Source: Nematostella vectensis | Lineage: Eukaryota; Cnidaria; Anthozoa; Actiniaria; Edwardsiidae | Reading direction: 5' to 3' | DNA: 64,000 nt | Assembly (NCBI RefSeq): GCF_932526225.1 | Contig: NC_064048.1 | Coordinates: 1,047,340 to 1,111,339, forward strand | Shown: positions 25,301-32,500 of the stretch, piece after piece | Layout: the number at the start of each line of letters is the position of its first letter | Numbering within the stretch: the stretch's first letter is position 1 | Notes under the pieces: model-generated | The model's input: the letters and a program-made list of their open reading frames with translations, nothing else | Database searches by the model: none | What the model was told of the DNA's origin: nothing | Made by a program: the position numbers and the translations under genes

Positions 25301-26360
25301 TGTTTGTCGAGCAAGTAAACAGTGGCGTATAATTCTTCAGATAGCTAAGGCTAAAGATCAGACTTTTTTGACGCGTGGTTTCGTAGGCTATGAAACCTTA
25401 TGCAAATGGTTGTGCATATCAGCAGTGAATTAAAATCGCTTGAAACACGTGGAATTTCAATCCATCTTACAAATAAAACAGCTCAATTCTACTTATGAAG
25501 GATCAACTAATAATCAACTAATACACGGAAAATTGTTTTTGTTTTTAAAATGTTTTTAAATGATGAGAGTATTGAATACTAAAAAAAGTACGAAAACAGC
25601 TACCACGCAGGTCGGACATATGGACTTTAAGTATGTACCCCGCGCAGTTATAGCCAACTAGTCAAACCCCTTTTTTAAAACATCGCTAACAAACAAAAGG
25701 GTTAGAGGTATAAAAGTTTACTTATCAAGAGAAATCATCTTGGTTAGTTGCGCTGAGTTTTAGCTAAACCGATTGTGACGATGACGACAGAAACAATCGA
25801 TTGTTTAAGATGACGATAACAGTGATGGTGAGGAAGAAACTAGTAATAGTGATGGGTTGGCCAGTTTTGATGCCGACGATAAACAAGACGATTAACGATT
25901 AAGAGCAATAACGATTTTAACGATGGTGATAATGGTAATAAGGATGATGGTGATGGTGATGGTGATGATCACAACGACGAAAATGATAATATCACATAGA
26001 AAGTGATGATGATGCAAATAATGATGATAATAAGGATGTTGGTGATGATGATGATGATGATCACAATGACGACAATGATAATATCACATGGAAAGTGATG
26101 ATGATGCAAATAATGATGATGATAAGGATGTTGGTGATGGTGATGATGATGATGATTGCGATGTCTACTATAAGGGCGATGGAGACGCTGATGATGATGA
26201 TGGCGACGACGACGGCAACAATAATGACGATGACGACGACGATGATGATGATGAGCCGTATGTCTTACCTTCATTTCTGGGTTTGATAAGCTCTCCAACA
26301 AGCAGCCTCTCAGTGCTCCCATCGTCGACATTTCTGGCGATCCAGCGCCCGCAAGGGAAC
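10117..26360 (-). CDS. DENND5: DENND5A/B-like (Rab6IP1) gene, 3' part: PLAT end, linker and C-terminal RUN domain; 5' end beyond window
   Basis: Seven exons read on the minus strand: 26360-26269, 15579-15505, 14105-14023, 12326-12267, 12033-11967, 11607-11477 and 10326-10117. All have GT-AG borders and every phase joins, giving 238 residues plus stop. The first gives the end of a PLAT domain (FPCGRWIARNVDDGSTERLL), then an Arg/Ser linker, then AVNNIVKYFYKPEKERGNLT and a RUN domain (LLCGDGGLCQALEQ, GFKSSRLFRNNFFIWDILEK, GKDGKFQSFVCLGARDHFL, EFNITLEASLLKG). The PLAT-linker-RUN order ending the protein is that of DENND5A/B, which act as Rab39 exchange factors and Rab6 partners in endosome-Golgi traffic. 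DENN, RUN1 and most of PLAT must lie beyond the window. Which of the 5A/5B forms, or a pre-duplication ancestor, cannot be told. Confidence 0.9.
10365..10572. repeat. 22-bp minisatellite with E-box/CLEAR-like TCACGTGA cores
   Basis: About nine degenerate units of AGAAATCACGTGACTTGCACTT in the last DENND5 intron. Cores stand 22 bp apart (10422, 10444, 10466, 10488, 10510). Three are exact CACGTG (10466, 10488, 10510); others are CACATG, CACGTC or CACGAA. Further CACGTG sites lie just outside, near 10288, 10746 and 10806. Confidence 0.8.
10573..11430 (-). other. Rest of the last DENND5 intron
   Basis: No exon was recognised between 10573 and about 11430. The minus open frame at 10779-10988 (MRVRESARPRSIERD) has no resemblance to the family and would break the good phase join between flanking exons. 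Confidence 0.6.
11437..11543. repeat. Partial tandem duplication of a DENND5 exon segment
   Basis: A 24-bp block, GTCACCATGGTGATAAATGA plus TTGA, occurs exactly at 11437-11460 (intron) and 11520-11543 (exon 11477-11607, coding QSFITMVT on the minus strand). The offset is 83 bp, and the bases to the left of both copies are also partly alike. It fits an older tandem duplication of the exon's 3' part. Confidence 0.8.
11477..11607 (-). CDS. DENND5: DENND5 exon, middle of RUN domain
   Basis: The acceptor is TTTTTTAG before AAAAAGCTCACC; the donor is GTCAGT after GGCAAG. The first two bases complete a Glu codon begun by the previous exon (WDIL-EKAHQYLQ). The rest gives NDEESLPELKRARQSF and TMVTRINNSSQSVGKDGK, ending in phase 0. 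Confidence 0.88.
11637..11837. repeat. 21-22-bp minisatellite (about 9 copies) in a DENND5 intron
   Basis: The unit is AGTTTACGCATAGATCAGACG with variable ends (ACGAG, AAGAG, ACTAG, TGAG). It begins about 30 bp upstream, in gene direction, of the 11477-11607 exon's acceptor. The sense (minus) strand carries GCGTAAACT in most units. Confidence 0.85.
11967..12033 (-). CDS. DENND5: DENND5 exon, RUN domain GFKSSRLF...WDIL
   Basis: The acceptor CTTTTCAG precedes GTATTCCAG; the donor is GTGAGT. It encodes VFQCGFKSSRLFRNNFFIWD and IL plus the first base of a split Glu codon (67 nt). GFKS-RLF and WD-(F/I)-L-E are RUN-domain signatures. Confidence 0.9.
12267..12326 (-). CDS. DENND5: DENND5 exon, RUN domain start
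   Basis: The acceptor TTGTTTAG precedes CGGGGC; the donor GTACGC follows GAGCAG. It encodes 20 residues, RGNLTYLLCGDGGLCQALEQ, phase 0 at both ends. Its first 19 bases and the acceptor are part of the tandem array that follows on the upstream side. Confidence 0.88.
12308..12889. repeat. About 58-bp array: ten tandem copies of a DENND5 3' splice site and exon start
   Basis: The unit on plus is GGTACGTCAGGTTGCCCCGC then TAAACAATAACAATACATAA and a GTTAGAGGAGGTAA tail, repeated at 12308, 12366, 12424, 12482, 12539, 12596, 12651, 12709, 12768 and 12826, with a final partial at 12881. On the gene's strand each unit reads as TATTGTTTAG followed by the first 19 bases of the exon. Only the copy at 12308-12326 joins the full exon. 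Confidence 0.95.
12890..13180 (-). other. DENND5 intron spacer between two arrays
   Basis: Unique DNA without a recognised exon. It contains a GC-richer stretch near 13000-13060. The flanking exons join in phase without needing an exon here. Confidence 0.55.
13182..13928. repeat. 29-bp minisatellite (about 26 copies) in a DENND5 intron
   Basis: The unit is TATGAATCGGTATTTACGTA then TACTACGTC, very homogeneous (a few ACGCAT, ATGTAT and GCCTAT variants). It ends about 95 bp from the exon 14023-14105. High uniformity suggests recent expansion. Confidence 0.96.
14023..14105 (-). CDS. DENND5: DENND5 exon, linker helix before RUN
   Basis: The acceptor CTCTTGTAG precedes GAACTCGT; the donor is GTACTG after AAAGAG. 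Two bases complete a split Arg codon; then come TRIPDVQERVADAVNN and IVKYFYKPEKE (83 nt, ends in phase 0). The AVNNIVK-F-KPEKE block is a recognisable DENND5 segment directly before the RUN domain. Confidence 0.88.
14166..14412. repeat. About 83-bp repeat, three copies, with 10-bp sub-repeats
   Basis: Three degenerate copies of a unit built from CGAGCAGTACCGAGTATACT-like decamers (CGAG-AGTA-) followed by ACCGATTCACCCCAAG and TTTCCGAATAA. It lies in a DENND5 intron. The plus open frame through it (SSRAVPSLLRVV) is not considered coding. Confidence 0.8.
14528..14598. repeat. (GTCAA)n simple repeat
   Basis: Pentanucleotide GTCAA runs, interrupted by CTAGTCAACTATGTG, directly next to the G-rich 34-bp array. 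Confidence 0.85.
14617..15177. repeat. 34-bp G-rich minisatellite (about 16 copies)
   Basis: The unit is GGTTGAGTGTGTCAAGCCCG then GGAGGGGTGGGGCT. The plus strand has clustered G-tracts (GGGAGGGGTGGGG) in nearly every unit, giving G-quadruplex potential; the gene's sense strand is C-rich. The Pro-rich minus open frame (NQPHP, PAPPLPG) is an artefact of the repeat. Confidence 0.95.
15178..15504 (-). other. DENND5 intron DNA
   Basis: No exon, repeat or RNA was recognised between the 34-bp array and the exon at 15505-15579. Confidence 0.6.
15505..15579 (-). CDS. DENND5: DENND5 exon, Arg/Ser-rich linker between PLAT and RUN
   Basis: The acceptor TTACCTCTAG precedes ACGCC; the donor is GTGAGT after GCGAGC. 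Together with the last base of the previous exon it gives D-ANLADVCRLSPQRRSPVLSR then RNSE and a split Arg. It is poorly conserved by nature, so the case rests on the two phase joins and both splice sites. RRNS and RRSP are possible kinase or 14-3-3 sites (inference). Confidence 0.75.
16071..16649. mobile_element. TIR element flanked by TTAA, with a nested GCGGAT-rich insertion
   Basis: The left end TTAAAGCCGCATTGTCACCA and the complement of the right end TTAAGCCGCATTGTCACCAG are inverted and are followed by GTTAACTTCCGG / CTTACTTCCGG. TTAA on both outer edges fits a piggyBac-like target duplication. Inside, 16258-16590 carries its own inverted borders: CCGTTAAA, a 17-G run and GTGAATAGG on the left against CCTATTCAC, 12 C and CCCGTTAAA on the right. 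These enclose about 280 bp rich in GCGGATT motifs. No transposase was seen. Confidence 0.75.
16855..17427. repeat. 52-bp minisatellite (11 copies) in a DENND5 intron
   Basis: The unit is TGGAGCACCGTGTTTACCTA then GGTCTATTGGCTGTGAATTT and GCTGACAAGACA. Two alternating variants exist (GCACC/GCCCC and CTAGGTC/CTAAGTC). The sense strand holds AGGTAAACAC, donor-like, in the units with CCTAGG or CCTAAG. Confidence 0.96.
17428..17779. other. Intron DNA without recognised features
   Basis: Unique sequence with a poly-A run near 17618-17631. Only chance-like open frames are present. Confidence 0.5.
17780..18166 (-). CDS. Unrecognised open frame with hydrophobic segments (doubtful)
   Basis: On the minus strand a frame stays open from a TAG near 18167 down to TGA at 17780, about 128 codons. 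The only Met near the front is about 35 codons in. Two hydrophobic stretches are visible, AAGYAAIVVSIAIFASPVF near the front and WGVRFAVLLVITDPLG further on, followed by LVYSTHVVGAWACIFIGG, as in a small membrane protein. I recognise no family. There is no clear upstream acceptor or promoter. It lies inside the DENND5 intron, and the exons on either side join in phase without it. It may be a fragment of a decayed gene or chance. Confidence 0.2.
18200..19060. other. AT-rich intron DNA downstream of the nested GTPase
   Basis: No gene was recognised. It probably includes the 3' UTR of the nested GTPase; the complement has AATAAA near 18850 as well as the one at 19064-19069. Confidence 0.45.
19064..19069 (-). 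promoter_or_regulatory. Candidate polyadenylation signal of the nested GTPase
   Basis: AATAAA on the minus strand, about 15 bp after the TAG. This is very close to the stop, so a more distal signal (for example near 18850) may be used instead. Confidence 0.35.
19085..19948 (-). CDS. Intronless Ras-family small GTPase, Di-Ras/RASD-like, with N-terminal extension
   Basis: 287 aa, single exon, good start context (GGCCATGGC). About 105 N-terminal residues of no known fold precede the G domain. G-boxes: P-loop GSGGVGKTS at 114-122, switch I YTPTVGDLY at 136-144 (Thr139 = Ras T35), DTAGS at 162-166, NKTD at 220-223, SEASAK at 249-254. The segment PFPAMKKLTIQNADAFVLVY resembles Di-Ras, Rap and RASD proteins. 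Ser stands at the Ras Q61 position, as in Di-Ras, which predicts slow hydrolysis and a mainly GTP-bound state. The effector loop has Gly at the position of Ras E37. The C-terminus (KRIHHKTKFFF) lacks a CAAX Cys, so no prenylation is expected there; Cys73, 81 and 85 in the extension are possible lipid sites (inference). It is nested in a DENND5 intron on the same strand, possibly a retrocopy. Confidence 0.9.
   Translation of the reverse strand: MAVVARPILNSHTGIISNGLKQGVSADDLTEMAQETMNPGTISSLKRRVELHKAISVTEHVPETVLRQAKHQCSQFLSRLCQKGCSLKTISKKYKDSWDVLTLPAAVFRVVVLGSGGVGKTSLVKRFISGTFSEQYTPTVGDLYEKSVTLSKDFNAFLEIMDTAGSYPFPAMKKLTIQNADAFVLVYSVDEKASLQEALELQREIVYIKGKTVPMVLVGNKTDLVSEELRQSTRAQMRKVSRERGVLCSEASAKLGLNIGGVFTALLAQIAVNSETKRIHHKTKFFF
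20023..20044 (-). promoter_or_regulatory. TATA box and CRE-like site of the nested GTPase
   Basis: On the minus strand TATAAAAG at 20030-20023 stands about 75 bp before the ATG, so a start near 19995-20000 is expected with a leader of about 50 nt. Directly upstream is GTGACGTGCA (about 20045-20036), a CRE or E-box-like motif. A separate promoter argues that the nested gene is transcribed on its own. Confidence 0.6.
20050..21290. other. Intron DNA upstream of the nested GTPase
   Basis: AT-rich DNA with a GC-richer patch near 20640-20770. No exon, RNA or repeat was recognised. Confidence 0.5.
21292..21484 (+). mobile_element. MITE family A, copy 2
   Basis: Shares CGTGGTTTCGTAGGCTA, GTGAATTTCAATCTATCCTA and the end CCACGCAAGTCGGATGTACG with copies 1, 3 and 4. 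The outermost left end is eroded (GCATGACCCGTGG). Confidence 0.7.
21485..23046. other. Intron DNA without recognised genes
   Basis: Open frames exist (minus 21573-21965, plus 22174-22419, minus 22344-22718), but none shows a family motif, and their residue make-up reflects AT-rich DNA. A near-palindrome ACAGAGCAGCTCTGT sits near 22402-22416. Confidence 0.45.
23047..23098. repeat. Strong hairpin, about 19-bp stem
   Basis: CCTGGGTACCCTGAGGCTCG (23047-23066) pairs with CGAGCCTCTGGTACCCAGG (23080-23098) over a 13-nt loop with one small bulge. It is most likely an end-to-end remnant of a TIR element; the sequence 23150-23240 to its right may be part of the same element. Confidence 0.75.
23099..23440. 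other. Intron DNA
   Basis: Nothing was recognised beyond a possible TE remnant just right of the hairpin. Confidence 0.4.
23441..23652 (+). mobile_element. MITE family A, copy 3 (diverged)
   Basis: The end GTCACGCTAGTCGGATCT and the interior TGAATTACAATCCATTCTTC align with the family. The left end (CACGCTTGCCTTTGTTGGCT) is strongly diverged. Confidence 0.55.
23653..25110. other. AT-rich intron DNA
   Basis: No exon or RNA was recognised. The minus open frame at 24850-25137 has no family resemblance. Confidence 0.5.
25114..25325. repeat. About 65-bp tandem repeat, three copies
   Basis: Three degenerate units of AAACACTAGT-TTGGCAAG, then GTGGAATAAGAGATACTGAA and CAGT-CTTTGTCGAG, starting near 25116, 25179 and 25246. 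Confidence 0.8.
25366..25630 (+). mobile_element. MITE family A, copy 4
   Basis: Left GACGCGTGGTTTCGTAGGCT, then ATGAAACC-TATGCAAAT, GTGGAATTTCAATCCATCTT and the end CCACGCAGGTCGGACATATG. It is the best preserved plus-orientation copy. Confidence 0.72.
25890..26258. repeat. GAT/GAC-rich trinucleotide tract with a 92-bp tandem duplication
   Basis: A long ATG/GAT/GAC-rich region. A block starting GATCACAACGACGAAAATGA at 25967 recurs at 26059 (offset 92 bp). On the gene's strand this is a (CAT/ATC)-rich tract starting about 10 bp after the donor of the DENND5 exon at 26269. The Asp-rich and Ser/His-rich open frames through it are artefacts. Confidence 0.9.
26269..26360 (-). CDS. DENND5: DENND5 exon, end of the PLAT domain (first exon visible in window)
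   Basis: The acceptor GGTCGTCAG precedes GTTCCC; the donor is GTAAGA after GAAATGAAG. The first base completes a codon from the missing upstream exon, then FPCGRWIARNVDDGSTERLL and VGELIKPRNE follow, with one base left over (92 nt). FPCGRW--R--DDGS-ER-LVGEL is a typical end of the DENND5 PLAT domain. Confidence 0.9.
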
Positions 26361-26568
26361 CTGACGACCAAGCGGCATTCATCAGACCGACATCTCACAC
26401 TTTCATACCATTCTTTCAAAAAACTATTAAGAGTCAAGAGTCTGAAATTATCCTCAAATGATCAATTACGTTATTTTCAGAAACAGACCGCTTTATTCTA
26501 AAATAAAAGTTTTCAATTTGCTTTGGCTGTAGGTCAATTTCCTAACTGTTCAGTCCCTGCTAACCCAG
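26361..26568 (-). other. Short unique intron flank before the giant array
   Basis: 208 bp between the exon acceptor and the array. It must hold the branch point for the acceptor at 26361 (AG = CT on plus). No upstream PLAT exon is present in it. Confidence 0.7.
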
Positions 26569-29500
26569 GTCCGGTGACTCCCTCTCTTACCTAAAGATGT
26601 ACCCTGTGACCCCCTCTCTTACCTAAAGATGTACCCTGTGACCCCCTCTCTTATCTAAAGATGTGTCCAGTGACTCTCTCTCTTACCTAAAGATGTGTCA
26701 GGTGACTCCCTCTCTTATCTAAAGATGTGTCAGGTGGCTCCCTCTCTTACCTAAAGATGTGTCTGGTGACTCCCTCTCTTACCTAAAGATGTGTCCGGTG
26801 ACTCCATCTCTTATCTAAAGATGTGTCAGGTGACTCCCTCTCTTACCTAAAGATGTGTCCGGTGACTCCCTCTTTTACCTAAAGATAAGTCAGGTGACTC
26901 CCTCTTACCTAAAGATATGTCCGGTGACTCCCTCTTATCTAAAGATGTGTCAGGTGACTCCCTCTTACCTAAAGATGTGTCAGGTGACTCCCTCTTACCT
27001 AAAGATGTGTCAGGTGACTTCCTCTCTTATCTAAAGATGTGTCAGGTGACTCCATCTCTTATCTAAAGATGTGTCAGGTGACTCCCTCTCTTATCTAAAG
27101 ATGTGTCCGGTGACTTCCTCTCTTATCTAAAGATGTGTCAGGTGACTCCCTCTTTTATCTAAAGATGTGTCAGGTGACTCCCTCTCTTACCTAAAGATGT
27201 ACCCTGTGAACCCCTCTCTTACCTAAAGATGTACCATGTGACCCCCTCTCTTACCTAAAGATGTACCCTGTGACCCCCTCTCTTACCTAAAGATGTACCC
27301 TGTGACCCCCTCTCTTACCTAAAGATGTGTCAGGTGACCCCCTCTCTTACCTAAAGATGTGTCCGGTGACTCCCTCTCTTACCTAAAGATGTGTCAGGTG
27401 ACTCCCTCTCTTACCTAAAGATGTAGCCTGTGAACCCCTCTCTTACCTAAAGATGTGTCAGGTGACCCCCTCTCTTACCTAAAGATGTGCCAGGTGACTC
27501 CCTCTCTTATCTAAAGATGTGTCAGGTGACTCCCTCTCTTATCTAAAGATGTGTCAGGTGACTCCCTCTCTTATCTAAAGATGTGTCAGGTGACTCCCTC
27601 TCTTATCTAAAGATGTGTCAGGTGACTCCCTCTCTTACCTAAAGATGTACCCTGTGAACCCCTCTCTTATCTAAAGATGTGTCAGGTGACCCTCTCTCTT
27701 ACCTAAAGATGTATCAGGTGACTCCCTCTCTTACCTAAAGATGTGTCCGGTGACTCCCTCTCTTACCTAAAGATGTGTCAGGTGACCCCCTCTCTTACCT
27801 AAAGATGTAGCCTGTGAACCCCTCTCTTACCTAAAGATGTGTCAGGTGACCCCCTCTCTTACCTAAAGATGTATCAGGTGACTCCCTCTCTTACCTAAAG
27901 ATGTGCCAGGTGACTCCCTCTCTTATCTAAAGATGTGTCAGGTGACTCCCTCTCTTACCTAAAGATGTGTCAGGTGACTCCCTCTCTTACCTAAAGATGT
28001 GTCCGGTGACTCCCTCTCTTACCTAAAGATGTGTCAGGTGACCCCCTCTCTTACCTAAAGATGTGTCCGGTGACTCCCTCTCTTACCTAAAGATGTGTCA
28101 GGTGACCCCCTCTCTTACCTAAAGATGTAGCCTGTGAACCCCTCTCTTACCTAAAGATGTGTCAGGTGACCCCCTCTCTTACCTAAAGATGTATCAGGTG
28201 ACTCCCTCTCTTACCTAAAGATGTGCCAGGTGACTCCCTCTCTTATCTAAAGATGTGTCAGGTGACTCCCTCTTACCTAAAGATGTACCCTGTGACCCCC
28301 TCTCTTACCTAAAGATGTACCCTGTGAACCCCTCTCTTACCTAAAGATGTACCCTGTGACCCCCTCTCTTACCTAAAGATGTGTCAGGTGACTCCCTCTC
28401 TTATCTAAAGATGTGTCAGGTGACTCCCTCTTTTATCTAAAGATGTGTACGGTGACTCCCTCTCTTATCTAAAGATGTGTCAGGTGACTCCCTCTCTTAT
28501 CTAAAGATGTGTCAGGTGACTCCCTCTCTTACCTAAAGATGTGTCCGGTGACTTTCTCTTACCTAAAGATGTGTCAGGTGACTCCCTCTTACCTAAAGAT
28601 GTGTCAGGTGACTCTCTCTCTTACCTAAAGATGTGTCCGGTGACTCCCTCTCTTATCTAAAGATGTGTCAGGTGACTCCCTCTCTTATCTAAAGATGTGT
28701 CAGGTGACTCCCTCTCTTACCTAAAGATGTGCCAGGTGACTCCCTCTCTTACCTAAAGATGTGCCAGGTGACTCCCTCTCTTACCTAAAGATGTACCCTG
28801 TGACCCCCTCTCTTACCTAAAGATGTACCCTGTGAACCCCTCTCTTACCTAAAGATGTACCCTGTGACCCCCTCTCTTACCTAAAGATGTGTCAGGTGAC
28901 TCCCTCTCTTATCTAAAGATGTGTCAGGTGACTCCCTCTTTTATCTAAAGATGTGTCAGGTGACTCCCTTTCTTATCTAAAGATGTGTCAGGTGACTCCC
29001 TCTCTTACCTAAAGATGTGTCCGGTGACTCTCTCTTACCTAAAGATGTGTCCGGTGACTCTCTCTCTTATCTAAAGATGTGTCAGGTGACTCCCTCTCTT
29101 ATCTAAAGATGTGTCAGGTGACTCCCTCTTACCTAAAGATGTGTCAGGTGACTCTCTCTCTTACCTAAAGATGTGTCAGGTGACTCCCTCTTTTACCTAA
29201 AAATGTGTCAGGTGACTCCCTCTCTTATCTAAAGATGTGTCAGGTGACTCCCTCTCTTACCTAAAGATGTGTCAGGTGACTCCCTCTCTTATCTAAAGAT
29301 GTGTCAGGTGACTCTCTCTCTTACCTAAAGATGTGTCCGGTGACTCTCTCTCTTATCTAAAGATGTGTCCGGTGACTCCCTCTTACCTAAAGATGTGTCA
29401 GGTGACTCCCTCTTTTACCTAAAGATGTGTCAGGTGACTCCCTCTCTTATCTAAAGATGTGTCAGTTGACTCCCTCTCTTACCTAAAGATGTGTCAGGTG

Positions 29501-32500
29501 ACTCCCTCTCTTATCTAAAGATGTGTCAGGTGACTCCCTCTTTTATCTAAAGATGTGTCAGGTGACTCCCTCTCTTATCTAAAGATGTGTCAGGTGACTC
29601 CCTCTCTTACCTAAAGATGTGTCCGGTGAATCTCTCTTACCTAAAGATGTGTCAGGTGACTCCCTCTCTTATCTAAAGATGTGTCAGGTGACTCCCTCTC
29701 TTATCTAAAGATGTGTCAGGTGACTCCCTCTCTTACCTAAAGATGTGTCAGGTGACTCCCTCTCTTACCTAAAGATGTGTCCGGTGACTCCCTCTTACCT
29801 AAAGATGTGTCAGGTGACTCCCTCTCTTACCTAAAGATGTGTCCGGTGACTCCCTCTCTTACCTAAAGATGTGTCAGGTGACTCCCTCTCTTACCTAAAG
29901 ATGTGTCCGGTGACTCCCTCTCTTATCTAAAGATGTGTCCGGTGACTCAATCTCTTACCTAAAGATGTGTCCGGTGACTCCCTCTCTTATCTAAAGATGT
30001 GTCAGGTGACTCCATCTCTTACCTAAAGATGTGTCAGGTGACTCCCTCTCTTATCTAAAGATGTGTCCGGTGCCTTCCTCTCTTATCTAAAGATGTGTCA
30101 GGTGACTCCCTCTTACCTAAAGATGTGTCAGGTGACTCCCTCTCTTATCTAAAGATGTGTCAGGTGACTCCCTCTTACCTAAAGATGTGTCCGGTGACTC
30201 CCTCTCTTACCTAAAGATGTGTCAGGTGACTCCCTCTCTTATCTAAAGATGTGTCAGGTGACTCCCTCTTACCTAAAGATGTGTCCGTTGACTTCCTCTC
30301 TTACCTAAAGATGTGTCCGGTGACTCCCTCTCTTACCTAAAGATGTGTCAGGTGACTCCCTCTCTTATCTAAAGATGTGTCAGGTGACTCCCTCTCTTAC
30401 CTAAAGATGTGTCAGGTGACTCCATCTCTTATCTAAAGATGTGTCCGGTGACTCCCTCTCTTACCTAAAGATGTGTCAGGTGACTCCATCTCTTATCTAA
30501 AGATGTGTCCGGTGACTCCCTCTCTTACCTAAAGATGTGTCAGGTGACTCCCTCTCTTATCTAAAGATGTGTCAGGTGACTCCCTCTCTTACCTAAAGAT
30601 GTGTCAGGTGACTCCATCTCTTATCTAAAGATGTGTCAGGTGACTCCCTCTCTTATCTAAAGATGTGTCCGGTGCCTTCCTCTCTTATCTAAAGATGTGT
30701 CCGGTGACTCCCTCTTACCTAAAGATGTGTCAGGTGACTCCCTCTCTTATCTTAAGATGTGTCCGGTGACTCCCTCTCTTACCTAAAGATGTGTCAGGTG
30801 ACTCCCTCTCTTACCTAAAGATGTGTCCGGTGACTCCCTCTCTTACCTAAAGATGTGTCAGGTGACTCCCTCTTATCTAAAGATGTGTCAGGTGACTCCC
30901 TCTCTTACCTAAAGATGTGTCAGGTGACTCCATCTCTTATCTAAAGATGTGTCCGGTGACTCCCTCTCTTACCTAAAGATGTGTCAGGTGACTCCATCTC
31001 TTAACTAAAGATGTGTCCGGTGACTCCCTCTCTTACCTAAAGATGTGTCCGGTGACTCCCTCTTATCTAAAGATGTGTCAGGTGACTCCCTCTCTTACCT
31101 AAAGATGTGTCCGGTGACTCCCTCTCTTACCTAAAGATGTGTCCGGTGACTCCCTCTCTTACCTAAAGATGTGTCCGGTGACTCCCTCTTACCTAAAGAT
31201 GTGTCAGGTGACTCCCTCTCTTACCTAAAGATGTGTCAGGTGACTCCCTCTCTTACCTAAAGATGTGTCCGGTGACTCCCTCTTACCTAAAGATGTGTCA
31301 GGTGACTCCCTCTCTTACCTAAAGATGTGTCAGGTGACTCCATCTCTTATCTAAAGATGTGTCCGGTGACTCCCTCTCTTACCTAAAGATGTGTCAGGTG
31401 ACTCCATCTCTTATCTAAAGATGTGTCCGGTGACTCCCTCTCTTACCTAAAGATGTGTCAGGTGACTCCCTCTCTTATCTAAAGATGTGTCAGGTGACTC
31501 CCTCTCTTACCTAAAGATGTGTCAGGTGACTCCATCTCTTATCTAAAGATGTGTCAGGTGACTCCCTCTCTTATCTAAAGATGTGTCCGGTGCCTTCCTC
31601 TCTTATCTAAAGATGTGTCCGGTGACTCCCTCTTACCTAAAGATGTGTCAGGTGACTCCCTCTCTTATCTTAAGATGTGTCCGGTGACTCCCTCTCTTAC
31701 CTAAAGATGTGTCAGGTGACTCCCTCTCTTACCTAAAGATGTGTCCGGTGACTCCCTCTCTTACCTAAAGATGTGTCAGGTGACTCCCTCTTATCTAAAG
31801 ATGTGTCAGGTGACTCCCTCTCTTACCTAAAGATGTGTCAGGTGACTCCATCTCTTATCTAAAGATGTGTCCGGTGACTCCCTCTCTTACCTAAAGATGT
31901 GTCAGGTGACTCCATCTCTTAACTAAAGATGTGTCCGGTGACTCCCTCTCTTACCTAAAGATGTGTCCGGTGACTCCCTCTTATCTAAAGATGTGTCAGG
32001 TGACTCCCTCTCTTACCTAAAGATGTGTCCGGTGACTCCCTCTCTTACCTAAAGATGTGTCCGGTGACTCCCTCTCTTACCTAAACATGTGTCCGGTGAC
32101 TCCCTCTCTTACCTAAAGATGTGTCCGGTGACTCCCTCTTATCTAAAGATGTGTCAGGTGACTCCCTCTCTTACCTAAAGATGTGTCAGGTGACTCCCTC
32201 TCTTATCTAAAGATGTGTCAGGTGACTCCCTCTCTTATCTAAAGATGTGTCAGGTGACTCCCTCTCTTACCTAAAGATGTGTCAGGTGACTCCCTCTTAT
32301 CTAAAGATGTGTCCGGTGACTCCCTCTTACCTAAAGATGTGTCAGGTGACTCCCTCTCTTACCTAAAGATGTGTCCGGTGACTCTCTCTTACCTAAAGAT
32401 GTGTCCGGTGACTCTCTCTCTTATCTAAAGATGTGTCAGGTGACTCCCTCTCTTATCTAAAGATGTGTCAGGTGACTCCCTCTTACCTAAAGATGTGTCA

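Larger units (their letters stand above)
15580..26268 (-). other. 10.7-kb DENND5 intron with a nested gene, MITEs and arrays
   Basis: The phases of the exons on either side (g|ac) join directly, so no further exon is required. The intron contains a TTAA-flanked element (16.1-16.6 kb), a 52-bp array (16.9-17.4 kb), the intronless GTPase (19.1-19.9 kb), three MITE family A copies and a GAT-rich tract by the donor. Confidence 0.75.

Noticed and set aside
25969-26501. Asp-rich, Met-rich and Ser/His-rich frames on both strands
   Set aside because: They are artefacts of the GAT/GAC trinucleotide tract. Only the FPCGRW...GELIKPRNE part, on the minus strand, is a real exon.
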